A stretch of DNA of 64,000 nucleotides from Actinomadura sp. KC06 (GCF_004348735.1 NZ_SMKT01000013.1:1-64000); one strand, 5' to 3'. Numbered from the stretch's first letter, positions 8,049 through 16,687 are shown. Numbers and translations are program-made. Notes: generated by a model not told the origin, from the letters alone.

Positions 8049-8080
8049 CGGCGGCCCCGCCGTGCACGAAGGGGCCGCCG
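8049..8080. terminator. shared hairpin terminator between convergent genes
   Basis: CGGCGGCCCC (8049-8058) pairs perfectly with GGGGCCGCCG (8071-8080) around a 12-nt loop. It lies in the 52-bp gap between the convergent acyl-CoA dehydrogenase and htpG genes and could stop both. There is no T tract. Confidence 0.6.
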
Positions 8081-8096
8081 CCGTTGCTTGCCGCAC

Positions 8097-9968
8097 TTAG
8101 CCGGATTGGTCGCCGTCCGTCAAGGAGACCAGGAGGTCGTTGAGGCGTGACACGAACGCGCCGGGCTCCTCGATGCGGGCGCCGCTGGTCAGCACGGCCT
8201 GGTCGTACAGGACGTGGGCCCAGTCGGCGAGGCGCGGGTCGTCCTGGCCGCGGTTGAGCCGCTCCACCAGCGGATGCCCCGGATTGATCTCAAGGATCGG
8301 CTGCGCGGGCAGGCCCGAGCCTCGTAGACGGCGGGCCACGGTGAAGTCGGTCTCGGCCTCGTTGGCGACGATGCAGGCCGGGGAGGTCGTCAGGCGACTC
8401 GTCACGCGGACGTCGAACGCCTTGCCGTCCAGGTGCTCCTTGAGCTTGCCGAGGAGGTCGGCGTAGGCGGTGTCGGCCTGCTCGGCGGCCTCCTTCTCCG
8501 CCTCGTCCGCCATGCCGCCGAAGTCGGGCGGGCCCTGCGCGACGGACTGGAGCTGCTTGCCCTCGTACTGCGCCAGGCCTGTGACGACGAAGTTGTCGAC
8601 GGCGTCGTCCAGCAGGAGCACCTCGATGTCCTTCGCGCGGAACGCCTCCAGGTGCGGGCTGGCGGCGGCGTCGGACAGCCCCGGCGCGAGGAGGTAGTAG
8701 ATCTTGTCCTGGCCGTCCTTCATCCCGGACACGTAGTCGGCGAGCGACACGCGGGCCTCCCGGCCCGACCGGGTCGAGGTGAAGCGCAGCAGCCCGGCGA
8801 TGTCCTCCCGGTGGGCGGGATCGTCGAACACGCCCTCCTTGAGGACGGCTCCGAACTGCGTCCAGAACTCGGCGTACTTATCCGGCTCGCCGTCCGCCAT
8901 GTCCTTGAGCAGCCTGAGCAGCTTCTTGACCGCGCTGGCGCGGATGTGGTCGATCGCCTGGCTGCCCTGCAGGATCTCCCGGGACACGTTCAGCGGCAGG
9001 TCCGCGGAGTCGATGATCCCGCGCACGAACCGCAGGTACCGCGGCAGCAGCCGTCCGTTGTCCTCCAGGATGAACACGCGCTGGACGTGCAGCCGCACAC
9101 CCTGCCCCGGCTCCGGCATCCACAGGTCATAAGGCGCCCGGGACGGGACGAACAGCAGCAGCGTGTAGTCGTACCGCCCCTCGACCTTCGCGTGGACGTA
9201 ACCGAGCGGATCGGTGAAGTCGCCGGTGAGCTGCTTGTAGTACTCGTGGTAGTCGCCGTCTTTCAGCTCGCTTTTCGGACGCGTCCACAACGCCGACGCC
9301 TGGTTCACCGCGCTGTCATCCTCGCCGACCGTGATCGGCCGGGCGATGTGGTCGGAGTATCGCTTGATGATCGAGCGGAGCCGGTGCTCGTTCAGCAGCT
9401 CGTCCTCGCCGTCGCGCAGATGCAGCACGATCGTGGTGCCCCGCTCGGCGCGCTCGACGGTCTCCAGCGTGTACTCGCCCTTGCCGTCGGACGCCCACCG
9501 CACGCCCTCGTCCACGGGCAGCCCGGCCCTCCGCGTGGTCAGCACCACCCGCTCGGCGACGATGAACGCGGCGTAGAAGCCGACGCCGAACTGGCCGATC
9601 AGCGCGGTGTCCCGGCGCTGGTCACCGGTCAGCGACCGGAGGAACTCCGAGGTGCCGGACTTGGCGATCGTCCCGATGTTCTCGATCACCTCCTCCCGGC
9701 TCATCCCGATGCCGTTGTCGGCGACGGTGATCGTCCCCGCGTCCTTGTCGAAAGAGACCTGGATCCGCGGCTCGTCGTCCCCGTCCTCGGCCAGTTCCGG
9801 ACGGGAGAAGCGCTCGATTCGCAGCCGATCGATCGCGTCCGAAGAATTCGAGACCAGCTCGCGAAGGAATATCTCCTTGTTGCTGTAGAGCGAATTGGCC
9901 ATCAGATCCAGGATCTGTGCCGCCTCCGCCTGAAAGCGAAATGTCTCCTCTTCCGCTTGCAATGACAC
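8097..9968 (-). CDS. htpG: molecular chaperone HtpG (Hsp90)
   Basis: A 623-aa ATP-driven chaperone of the cytoplasm. The GHKL ATPase domain shows ELVSNSSDAIDRLR, TVADNGIGMSREEVIENIGTIAKSGT and GQFGVGFYAAF near the N-terminus; the middle domain contains RGIIDSADLPLNVSREILQ, the family signature with the catalytic Arg. Length matches bacterial HtpG. The GTG start at 9968 has GGAGGGG 8-12 nt upstream. It is a single gene with a long upstream gap. No HAIR or CIRCE element was recognised. Confidence 0.95.
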   Translation of the reverse strand: MSLQAEEETFRFQAEAAQILDLMANSLYSNKEIFLRELVSNSSDAIDRLRIERFSRPELAEDGDDEPRIQVSFDKDAGTITVADNGIGMSREEVIENIGTIAKSGTSEFLRSLTGDQRRDTALIGQFGVGFYAAFIVAERVVLTTRRAGLPVDEGVRWASDGKGEYTLETVERAERGTTIVLHLRDGEDELLNEHRLRSIIKRYSDHIARPITVGEDDSAVNQASALWTRPKSELKDGDYHEYYKQLTGDFTDPLGYVHAKVEGRYDYTLLLFVPSRAPYDLWMPEPGQGVRLHVQRVFILEDNGRLLPRYLRFVRGIIDSADLPLNVSREILQGSQAIDHIRASAVKKLLRLLKDMADGEPDKYAEFWTQFGAVLKEGVFDDPAHREDIAGLLRFTSTRSGREARVSLADYVSGMKDGQDKIYYLLAPGLSDAAASPHLEAFRAKDIEVLLLDDAVDNFVVTGLAQYEGKQLQSVAQGPPDFGGMADEAEKEAAEQADTAYADLLGKLKEHLDGKAFDVRVTSRLTTSPACIVANEAETDFTVARRLRGSGLPAQPILEINPGHPLVERLNRGQDDPRLADWAHVLYDQAVLTSGARIEEPGAFVSRLNDLLVSLTDGDQSG

Positions 9969-10321
9969 CTTTCCCCTCCCAGCAGGTGGCCACCAGACAA
10001 CCGTTCAGGATAGAAATCCTCGGACCCGGCGGTCAACCGGTCGCGGCGGATGCCCGGCGAAGCTCCCGCGGCCTGGGCCCACCGAACCCGACATAACAGA
10101 TCAACATGGGTGGTACCGCACCGCCCGCACCACGGGTGGCACCGCTCACCCGCCGCCGACTCGATGGACGCGTCTCCCGATCCCTGGGATCGTTGAGCAT
10201 TTGGATGCCAATCCCCGGCCCTTTGGTCCCTCGCCCGTGCGCGGCACGAAAATGGAACGGTCCTTTGTTAAAATTCAAGGGTTGACTTTCAGCAACGGTA
10301 CATCGAGTTGAAATATGCCGA
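9969..10321. other. intergenic region between htpG and the DUF4360 gene
   Basis: This gap holds the htpG leader (ribosome-binding site GGGAGGGG) at its left end and becomes clearly AT-richer after 10250. No open frame with coding character and no tRNA fold was seen. A TTTCA...TGAAA pair brackets 10287-10313 and is too weak to call an operator. Confidence 0.5.
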
Positions 10322-10350
10322 TTGACAACACTTGGATCCTTGGTTACTTT
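10322..10350 (+). promoter_or_regulatory. sigma-70-type promoter of the DUF4360 gene
   Basis: TTGACA (10322-10327) and TACTTT (10345-10350) are separated by 17 bp, close to the housekeeping consensus and unusual in this GC-rich genome. The start codon is 83 nt downstream of the -10 box. Confidence 0.65.
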
Positions 10351-10432
10351 CCTCGGCAAAGATCTTGAACTCCGTATCCAAGGTCTTATGGCGGCTGACC
10401 AAGAACATGTCAATCTCCTGAAGGAGAATCGC

Positions 10433-11086
10433 GTGTATAAGGGAATCGCGCTTTACGCCGCGGCCACCGCGCTGCTTACCCTGACCGCCACGGCCGTAGC
10501 GCCCGCCGCCGCGGCCGCGCCGCCGGGCGTCGGCCCGCCTCCGTTGCTGAACATCAAGACCGCGACCGGCTCCGGATGCACGCTCGACACCACCGGTGGG
10601 TGGGGGGAATGGGACTACAGGGGCTTCACCGTCGTATACGAGGACTACAAGGCCCAAGCGGGCGGCGACTCGAGGCCCGCCGACGCCCGTAGGAACTGCC
10701 AGCTCTCCCTTGAGTTGGTCGCGGGATTCGTCTCCTACACCTACGCCGTCCGGAGAACGACCTACAGCCTGGACGCCGAACTGCAGAGGGGTGCGCAGGC
10801 CATCCTGAAGGCCAACTACCATTTCCCGGGCACCCCGCAGGGCGAAATGAAAACGCACCGGGCAATGGGCCCCAGCAGTGACGAGTTTCGGTTCATCGAA
10901 TCGGTGCCGACGTCCGAGCTCGTGTGGAGGCCGTGCGGGCAGCGAACCGAACTCGTCATCAACACGGAACTGCGGGTCGTCAATGGAACGGAGCGGGACA
11001 AGGTCAGTTCTGCCTCCATGAACTACGACTACGACGCCGGCGGCCCCCGGCAGACCTACGAGCTCGAAGTGAAACCCTGCCCCTGA
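10433..11086 (+). CDS. secreted DUF4360 family protein
   Basis: 217 aa from the GTG at 10433, which has AAGGAG (10421-10426) at 6 nt; longer in-frame starts would place the promoter inside the gene. A classic signal peptide (VYKGIALYAAATALL... ending A-A-A-A-A-P) is followed by the DUF4360 body: GSGC near its start, RRNCQLSLEL in the middle and two late Cys, so two disulfides are likely. DUF4360 proteins are small exported proteins of bacteria and fungi without a known activity. It stands alone behind its own promoter. Confidence 0.85.
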   Translation: MYKGIALYAAATALLTLTATAVAPAAAAAPPGVGPPPLLNIKTATGSGCTLDTTGGWGEWDYRGFTVVYEDYKAQAGGDSRPADARRNCQLSLELVAGFVSYTYAVRRTTYSLDAELQRGAQAILKANYHFPGTPQGEMKTHRAMGPSSDEFRFIESVPTSELVWRPCGQRTELVINTELRVVNGTERDKVSSASMNYDYDAGGPRQTYELEVKPCP

Positions 11087-11110
11087 TCGGCGCGGCGCCT
11101 ACGGGACGAG

Positions 11111-11145
11111 AGCCTGCCGACGACGCTCTTCGCGGTCGGCAGGCT
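11111..11145. terminator. hairpin terminator after the DUF4360 gene
   Basis: AGCCTGCCGAC (11111-11121) and GTCGGCAGGCT (11135-11145) pair over 11 bp without mismatch around a 13-nt loop, 24 nt after the DUF4360 stop and 35 nt before the end of the convergent I36 remnant. Confidence 0.65.
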
Positions 11146-11180
11146 GCGACCGTCCCGGGGCGGTCAGGAAAGGCGCGGCG

Positions 11181-11378
11181 TCAGAAGGCCGACCAGACGC
11201 TGAGGCCCGGGGTGGAGAAGTAGCGCCGGGATTCGCCGCGTCCCAGGCTGTCGAGAGGCTCGCCGGTGCAGTCCTCGCCCGACATCACGCCCAGGACGAC
11301 GGGAATGCCGACACCGCCGCCCGGGATCGTGTTGGCGGCGGATCGGATGGGGAACGGCGTGGTGACGCAGCCCTCGCT
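11181..11378 (-). pseudogene. 3' fragment of a peptidase inhibitor I36-like gene
   Basis: Sixty-five residues, from SEGCVTTPFPIRSAANT to the end LSVWSAF, match the C-terminal half of the complete I36-like protein at 20793-21167 residue for residue in most positions, including both Cys. The signal peptide and first half are missing. The frame is open into the DUF6119 remnant upstream, so a chimeric protein could be made. The fragment and the complete gene are on the same strand and frame the island. Confidence 0.8.
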
Positions 11379-12080
11379 GGTCGTCGCGGACGGGGTGATC
11401 GCCTCGACGAACGCGAAGTCGTCCGGAACCGACCGCGCGCAGATCTCGGAGATCCTGCGCAGGAGTGCGACGAGCCGGTCACGGTCCAGCGGGACCCGGA
11501 GCCCGGCCGATCCTTTGACCCGCAACGCCCGGCCCGAGTCGAGACCGAGGTCCTCGGGATCGACCATGCCGGCGAGCCTGCCGACGATCTCGGTGTACTC
11601 GCTGAGCCCGATGTGCCGATGGGAATGCCGGACGGGACGTGGGTGGCGTCCTGCCGGCCGAGCCCGGTCATGGAGCGCCGCACGACGGTGCGAACCTGCT
11701 CGGCGTCGACGGCCCGGATGGCGAAGCTCAGCCCGAAGCGATGGTCCTTGAACTGTTCGGGAATGGACCGCCAGCCTCCGCGAAACCCGATCGCGTATCT
11801 TTCGCCGTTCACATCGAGGAGCAGCAATGCCCCGCAGTCGACGGCTTCGTAGGGGGAGCGGACCGATGAGATGCGTCGCGGCATAAAGCCAAGGCACCGG
11901 GACGTGACCGCGCTGCCAATGGAACGCCACGGCCCCGGCGTCCGGGTATTCCGGGAAGGCCATGTCGCTGGATGCGGCCTCGTCCAGGTAAGTGCCTTGC
12001 AGCGTTTCCAGAAAGGCGTCTACATCGGTTGCGGTCTCGGAGATGCGATAGATGGTCAGTTCGCGGGCCGTCTCGGGCAT
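11379..12080 (-). pseudogene. DUF6119/TIGR04141 family gene, frameshifted and truncated
   Basis: The start MPETARELTIYRIS at 12080 (GGAGG at 6 nt) and the motifs DCGALLLLDVNGERYAIGF, GGWRSIPEQFKDHRFGLSFA and RSMTGLGRQDATHVPSGIPI belong to the sporadically distributed TIGR04141 proteins. The frame changes twice: an extra base in the G run at 11852-11856 and a missing base near 11613-11617, after which HIGLSEYTEIVGRLAG resumes in the original frame. The gene stops being recognisable after DDFAFVEAI, less than half the usual length, where it runs into the I36 fragment. The family's role is unknown; it often sits in accessory regions. Confidence 0.8.
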
Positions 12081-12201
12081 GGCGGACCTCCGGAGGAAGG
12101 CGTCGTCCGGCCTGCACGGCCGGTGGATCGGAAGGGTGCGCGGCGGTCTCGCGGAGGTCACCGCGCCTCGTCACTCACGTAGTAAACAGAGTCGCGCAGC
12201 T

Positions 12202-12218
12202 TGTTAGCGTTATCAACA
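12202..12218. promoter_or_regulatory. 17-bp near-palindrome upstream of the methylase gene
   Basis: TGTTAGCGTTATCAACA. The same length and the same ends (TGTTAGCG...AACA) occur at 16688-16704 upstream of hsdR. It lies 10 bp before the -35 box of the methylase promoter. Confidence 0.55.
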
Positions 12219-12228
12219 CGTTTGAATA

Positions 12229-12257
12229 TTGTTCACACGCTCACAGGCGTGTACGTT
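12229..12257 (+). promoter_or_regulatory. promoter of the methylase gene, probably leaderless
   Basis: TTGTTC (12229-12234), a 17-bp spacer, then TACGTT (12252-12257), only 6 nt before the ATG at 12264. No ribosome-binding site is present, which fits a leaderless mRNA. Confidence 0.5.
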
Positions 12258-12263
12258 GCCGTT

Positions 12264-13910
12264 ATGACTGACGACGAGGCGGTGCTGGTCCCGCCGGCGG
12301 AGATCGCCCGGATGGCCGGGGTGACCCGCGCGGCCGTGTCGAACTGGCGGCGTCGCCACCCGGACTTCCCCGAGGCCGCGGGCGGTACAGCTGCGGCGCC
12401 GCTGTTCGCGTTGGCGGAGGTCCGCCGCTGGCTGGAACGTCAGGGCAAGGGCCAGCCGGTGGCGGACGAGGTCAGGCTGTGGCACGCGCTGCGCGCCGAA
12501 CGCGGCGAGGACATGATCGGGGCCTTGGCGGCGGTCGCGGCCGAACTACGCGGCGAACCCGTGAAACGTCCGCTGAACGGTCCCACCGCCGACCTGGTCG
12601 CCGAGATGTCGCGTGACCGGACGCCGGGGCAACTCGTCCGGGACCTTGCGGAACGGTTCGTGGCATCGGCGAGCCACAGCGGAGGGGAGCATGTCTCGAC
12701 GCCTGCACTGGTGCGCGTCGTCCGGCACTTCGCGGGCGAGACGAAGGGCGTGGTCTACGACCCGGCGTGTGGGGTAGGCGACATGCTGCTGTCCGTCGGC
12801 GGCGCCAACGTGGCAGGACGCGTGGGACAGGACGCGGCGGAAACGCTGCCCGCGTTCGTCCGGTCGCGGGCTGCGCTGGAGGGACGGCCCGGCACGATCG
12901 AGGTGGCCCACGGCGACGCCCTCCGCGACGACCGGTTCCCGCGCCTCAAGGCCGACCTCGTCGTTTGCGACCCGCCGTCCGGCCAGGCCGACTGGGGACG
13001 CGACGACCTGCTCCTCGACCCCCGCTGGGAGATCGCGCTGCCGCCGAAGGCGGAAGGCGATCTCGCGTGGCTCCAGCACTGCTACTTCCACACCGCGCCC
13101 GGCGGACGCGCCCTCATCGTCCTGCCCGCGTCCGCCGCGTACCGCAGGTCGGGCCGCCGGATCCGCGCCGAGATCGTGCGCGGCGGCATCCTCGACACCC
13201 TGGTCGCTCTGCCCGGCGGCCTCGTCGCCGGGCATTCCGCGCCCGTGCACCTGTGGGTCCTCCGGCGGCCGGCGGCGCAGCCCGGCCCGGACGCCCGCGT
13301 CCGCATGATCGACCTGACCGACGCCGACCTCCCCGGACCGATCGAGCCCGGCCCCGACCGTGTCGCCGACGTCCCGGTCATCTCCCTCCTGGACGAGGAC
13401 GCGGACCTGACTCCCGGCCGCCACGTCGCAGCCGGCCAGCCCGGCGCGGCCGCGTACGACAGCGCCCGCGCCCGCTTCGAGGAGACGCTCGACGCCCTGC
13501 GCGGCGCACTGCCCCGGCTGCCCGAAGGGACGGCGGAACTCGCCGCCACCGTCAACGTGTCCGAGCTGATCCGTGGCGGCCTCGTCCGGGTGGAGGACGG
13601 GAGCCCCGTCTCCACCACCGACCAACTCGACACGGACTTCCTGCTCGGCTTCCTCAAGAGCGCGGTCAACACCCGCCGCAACACCTCCGGCTCCGGAACG
13701 CACCGCGCCGATCCCCGCGGGGCCCGGGTCCCGCAGATGGACCCGGACCGGCAGCGCACCTACGGTGCCGCGTTCAGAGAACTGGAAACCTTCGTGCGCC
13801 ACCTCGAAGAGGCGGCCAAGATAGGACGCCGGGCCGTGCAACTGGCCCACGACGGCCTCACGAGCGGGACACTTGACCCACCCGGAACGAAAGACGAGGG
13901 CGACGAGTGA
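12264..13910 (+). CDS. HTH-type N-6 adenine-specific DNA methylase (HsdM-like)
   Basis: 548 aa. Residues 10-60 form a MerR-like helix-turn-helix ([20 protein letters not shown], then [15 protein letters not shown]). The N6_Mtase fold follows: motif I is [14 protein letters not shown] (SAM binding) and motif [15 protein letters not shown], the D-P-P variant usual in this actinobacterial subfamily rather than N-P-P-F/Y. The C-terminal 150 residues resemble a short specificity or linker part. The ATG is used because the only longer starts run through the promoter. It is the only intact gene of a damaged type I-like restriction system: the next gene is an HsdM stub and no hsdS is present, so whether it still methylates DNA is open. 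Confidence 0.85.
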   Translation: MTDDEAVLVPPAEIARMAGVTRAAVSNWRRRHPDFPEAAGGTAAAPLFALAEVRRWLERQGKGQPVADEVRLWHALRAERGEDMIGALAAVAAELRGEPVKRPLNGPTADLVAEMSRDRTPGQLVRDLAERFVASASHSGGEHVSTPALVRVVRHFAGETKGVVYDPACGVGDMLLSVGGANVAGRVGQDAAETLPAFVRSRAALEGRPGTIEVAHGDALRDDRFPRLKADLVVCDPPSGQADWGRDDLLLDPRWEIALPPKAEGDLAWLQHCYFHTAPGGRALIVLPASAAYRRSGRRIRAEIVRGGILDTLVALPGGLVAGHSAPVHLWVLRRPAAQPGPDARVRMIDLTDADLPGPIEPGPDRVADVPVISLLDEDADLTPGRHVAAGQPGAAAYDSARARFEETLDALRGALPRLPEGTAELAATVNVSELIRGGLVRVEDGSPVSTTDQLDTDFLLGFLKSAVNTRRNTSGSGTHRADPRGARVPQMDPDRQRTYGAAFRELETFVRHLEEAAKIGRRAVQLAHDGLTSGTLDPPGTKDEGDE

Positions 13911-14224
13911 GCGTTGACCAGAACCTGTCCGCGTTCATCTGGTCGGTGGCGGACCTGCTCCGCGGCGACTACAAGCAGTCGGAATACGGGAAGGTGATTC
14001 TGCCCTTCACCGTCCTGCGCCGCTTCGACTGCGTGATGGAACCGACCCGGCAGGCCGTCTGGGAGCGCGATGCCGCCTATCCGGGCGACACCCCGCCCGC
14101 CCTGCTGAAGGGCCGTGCTGGCCCTCGGCCGGGCGGCCTTCGGGGCCTTGGTGACCGGTATCCGGGCTGGACGGTACGACCGGAAACCCGTGTTCGGGAG
14201 ACGGACGAGGGCCTCACGCCATGA
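13907..14224 (+). pseudogene. N-terminal stub of a type I HsdM
   Basis: The GTG overlaps the methylase stop (GTGA). Residues 5-52, containing [20 protein letters not shown] and [22 protein letters not shown], are the conserved HsdM N-terminal domain. After about residue 57 the sequence turns into an unrelated Arg/Gly-rich stretch and stops at 105 residues, whereas HsdM is about 500 or more. The methyltransferase domain, and an hsdS that should follow, are missing, apparently lost when the toxin cassette or neighbouring DNA came in. Confidence 0.8.
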
Positions 14225-14242
14225 TCAGGTGTGAGGCCCTCG
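14206..14242. terminator. perfect 12-bp hairpin between convergent genes
   Basis: CGAGGGCCTCAC (14206-14217) pairs without mismatch with GTGAGGCCCTCG (14231-14242) around 13 nt. It lies between the hsdM stub and the end of the opposing immunity gene and can act in both directions. No T tract. Confidence 0.6.
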
Positions 14243-14321
14243 ATGCGTTCGCGCGGCGGCCGGTCTTACGGGTGCGCTGTGAGTGGGGCCTCCGTTGGCG
14301 TCGGCGGGCGCCTGTTCCGGT

Positions 14322-14672
14322 TCATGAGCGGCCGTCGGCACCGGTGACGAAGTCCTCGATGTCTCCGATCGCCTGCTCTGCATATCCCGCCGTCCGGGGA
14401 TCGTGCAGAGCCGAACGGAGCACCGGGAGGACCCGGTCACGATCAATTGCTCCATGTATTCTCGCGACATGCCCCAGGCAGAGCAGGGCGATGGCGCGGA
14501 CGTCCCACGACGGGTGATCTTTTAAGGCCAGGCATTGATCCTGCACCCAAGTTCCGTCTTCGTCGTGAAGCGCCAGCCCCACGAGTGCCGTATGGATCGC
14601 TTCGTTGTCCTTCTCAGCGAGCGCACGTCGCAGCTCGTCCCGGCGAACGGGCGGCACGCTCTCGTATTTCAT
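14322..14672 (-). CDS. HEAT-repeat-like immunity protein
   Basis: 116 aa, acidic and helical. The body CLALKDHPSWDVRAIALLCL, VARIHGAIDRDRVLPVLRSAL and PRTAGYAEQAIGDIEDFV reads as two to three HEAT/armadillo-type helical pairs. The ATG overlaps the toxin stop as TGATG, so it is translationally coupled to the toxin, the usual arrangement for a dedicated immunity gene. It is assigned by position and fold pattern; I know no named immunity family for it. Confidence 0.7.
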   Translation of the reverse strand: MKYESVPPVRRDELRRALAEKDNEAIHTALVGLALHDEDGTWVQDQCLALKDHPSWDVRAIALLCLGHVARIHGAIDRDRVLPVLRSALHDPRTAGYAEQAIGDIEDFVTGADGRS

Positions 14673-15946
14673 CAGAGGATCTTGCCCTTCTTGTTCACGA
14701 GTCCCGCGCGCCGTAGCGCATTCTTCATTTCGTCTCGCAAGTCTTCCCACTTACGGACATGTCCATGGTATTCCTTGCCGTAAGGATGTGTCTTGTCCAG
14801 GACGACGATCTCGCCGTTCTCCTTGTCCACACCCACCCGCCGATCAGTGTTCTCCCCCAGGGGTACCGAATTCTCCAATGCCTCTTGGCCGTCCGTTGGC
14901 TCTGCAGAGTTCGGGCCCCGGCTGGTCTGCCTTTCTGTACGTCCGTGTTTACCCCCTGGTTCGTAAACTAGCTCTTCATCGGTCTCCGCCTCAAGTATGC
15001 GAACGTTCGGCGCGTTAGTCGCGCCGGCGACGACCGATGTCACCAGGTGACCCGCGAGAGCGCCCGCGCTGATCACACCCACGGTCTGGAGAAGTCGTCC
15101 AGCGGCTTCCGCCATCGCGGCGCGCACGGCGGCGGCCTGAGCCACCGCGGCGATGGGATTGCCCGAGACGCTGTTCACCGACATCTGAGCCTGCATGACG
15201 GCGCCCGCGTAATCCGAGCATGCCTTGGAAATGCTGGAGCACAACTGCGGGAGGCTCGCGAACAGAGCAGTCGCGGCACCGCCGTAAAGCCGTCCCCAAT
15301 ATCCGCGGAATGCGTCCAGGTCAGGAGCGTCGCCCTGTGTCGTGACGGTGTTGACCTCGGCCACGAGCTGGCCGCGGATCTCGACCAGGGAGTCATGGGC
15401 GCTGCGCCAGGACGCGGCGGCGGTGTTGAGCGCGGACCAGTCAGCGGTCGGCCAGTACTCAGTGACATCGATCAGGTCGATGCCGGTGACCGTTTCGAGA
15501 AGTGAACGTGGCGCTTCCTTGCCGGGACCGGCCGCCAATGCGGGACCTTGTACGTTCAGCGGATCCGAGACCACGAATCCCAGCAGACCGTCCCGAAACG
15601 ATCCTGGTTGGCGTGGCACCATGGAAAAGCGGCTGCCGATCACTGAATGCTGATCGGCCTTGGCGTGGTTCTTGGCTGTCTGGGTCAGACCTCGGGACAT
15701 GTCGCCGACTGACTTGTGCAGGGCGGAAAAGCCTCTCCACACGGCCTGGGCGGCGGGTGTGTAGGCGGCCACGAACCTTGCGGCGGCCGCGTCCTTGCCG
15801 GGGTTTCCGGCCATGCCCTCGGTGGCGTCTAATTCCCCGGACAGGGTGGTCCAGGCGTTTCCGACACGGTTCTGCCCCGCGGCGACGTGTTTGGCGGACC
15901 GGCTCACCAGTTCAGTGTCGATCTTGACCTGGGTCAACCCGACCAC
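14672..15946 (-). CDS. WXG100-linked polymorphic toxin
   Basis: 424 aa from the GTG at 15946. The first 300 residues are helical and Ala rich like the N-terminal carrier domains of type VII-secreted toxins, with a long amphipathic segment at about 235-310 (ALFASLPQLCSSISKACSDY, GRLLQTVGVISAGALAGHLV). A disordered Gly/Arg/Glu linker (about 320-365) leads to a compact C-terminal domain of about 58 residues: VDKENGEIVVLDKTHPYGKE, then YHGHVRKWEDLRDEMKNAL and a KKGKIL end. The H-G-H-V-R motif and small basic C-terminal module resemble RNase-type toxin tips, but the class is inferred. The WXG100 gene overlaps it upstream and the immunity gene downstream. Confidence 0.75.
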   Translation of the reverse strand: MVGLTQVKIDTELVSRSAKHVAAGQNRVGNAWTTLSGELDATEGMAGNPGKDAAAARFVAAYTPAAQAVWRGFSALHKSVGDMSRGLTQTAKNHAKADQHSVIGSRFSMVPRQPGSFRDGLLGFVVSDPLNVQGPALAAGPGKEAPRSLLETVTGIDLIDVTEYWPTADWSALNTAAASWRSAHDSLVEIRGQLVAEVNTVTTQGDAPDLDAFRGYWGRLYGGAATALFASLPQLCSSISKACSDYAGAVMQAQMSVNSVSGNPIAAVAQAAAVRAAMAEAAGRLLQTVGVISAGALAGHLVTSVVAGATNAPNVRILEAETDEELVYEPGGKHGRTERQTSRGPNSAEPTDGQEALENSVPLGENTDRRVGVDKENGEIVVLDKTHPYGKEYHGHVRKWEDLRDEMKNALRRAGLVNKKGKIL

Positions 15947-16224
15947 ATCCGTACGTTCGCTTCGCTGGAGCTGCGGAAGTTCTTGTGCGCTCGGGCGATC
16001 GCCTTGTGCAGGCGTGCCAGCTCGGCGTGTAGTTCTCGGGCGGAGCCATTCCATTCGGCGCTGGCCTCCGCGTAGGCGCGCCGGGCGTCATCCTCCCATC
16101 GCGCCAAGGTCGACTCGAGGTCCGACTCAAGGGAGTCCAGTTCTGCTTCGAGCTTCCATAACACCCGCTGAAACAAATCCTCGGCTGCCTGGAAAGCGGC
16201 GAACTCCGCTCTGATTTCGACCAT
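15934..16224 (-). CDS. WXG100-like (Esx) protein
   Basis: 96 aa, two predicted helices around a turn. The pattern L-(x)n-W-x-x-x-A-x-x-A-Y-(x6)-W at residues 40-60 is that of WXG100 secretion partners, but the turn is W43-E44-D45 instead of W-x-G. The ATG at 16224 is chosen since GAGAGG lies 6 nt upstream; an earlier ATG at 16248 lacks one. The end overlaps the toxin start by 13 nt. It probably pairs with the toxin for export by a type VII (ESX) machine, which is not encoded in this window. Confidence 0.75.
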   Translation of the reverse strand: MVEIRAEFAAFQAAEDLFQRVLWKLEAELDSLESDLESTLARWEDDARRAYAEASAEWNGSARELHAELARLHKAIARAHKNFRSSSEANVRMWSG

Positions 16225-16687
16225 TAGATGCCTCTCGTGAGCGTGCAACGAGCTGCGAGGTGATGATCAATGCAACTACATGTACCTGGAGGAGTCAAGG
16301 AGAGGGCGACGCTGGAACTTTGTCGATGGACGAGCACAAGTGGAAGGACGCCCGCGGTCGAGATCGAGAGTGCATTTGAGCGTTGGGCTAGCGGAAAGCT
16401 ATGACCGGGCACCAGTTCTGGTCCTACGGCAGGTGGGCGCACAACCGTCCCAGTCAGCTGGGTGCCGTCCCCCGCCGGGCGGACCCGACAGCCGGCCGAG
16501 GCTCGTGGCGTTCGCCAAGCTGTGGCCATCCGCTGATCAGCGCCTCATCTGTGCTGCCGTTTCCGCGTCGCCGATAGTGACAACCAAAGTGCCGGTCGGC
16601 ACGAGCACGCAGGCAGTAGGGGCCGGACGCCGCCGGTGCCCGGGCGGGTGCGACTCGCCTGAATGATCTTCCGATGGCGTGAGAGAG
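16225..16687. other. gene-free stretch upstream of the WXG100 gene
   Basis: No reading frame here has family resemblance or a credible start. The region presumably carries the WXG100-toxin promoter (reading left), but no clear -10/-35 pair was found. Confidence 0.5.

Noticed and set aside
10287..10313. TTTCA...TGAAA pair as an operator before the DUF4360 gene
   Set aside because: Arms of five bases with a 17-bp gap are expected by chance in this AT-richer stretch.
16280..16666. Plus-strand frame of 128 codons in the gap before hsdR
   Set aside because: No ribosome-binding site, no family resemblance, and composition unlike the flanking real genes.
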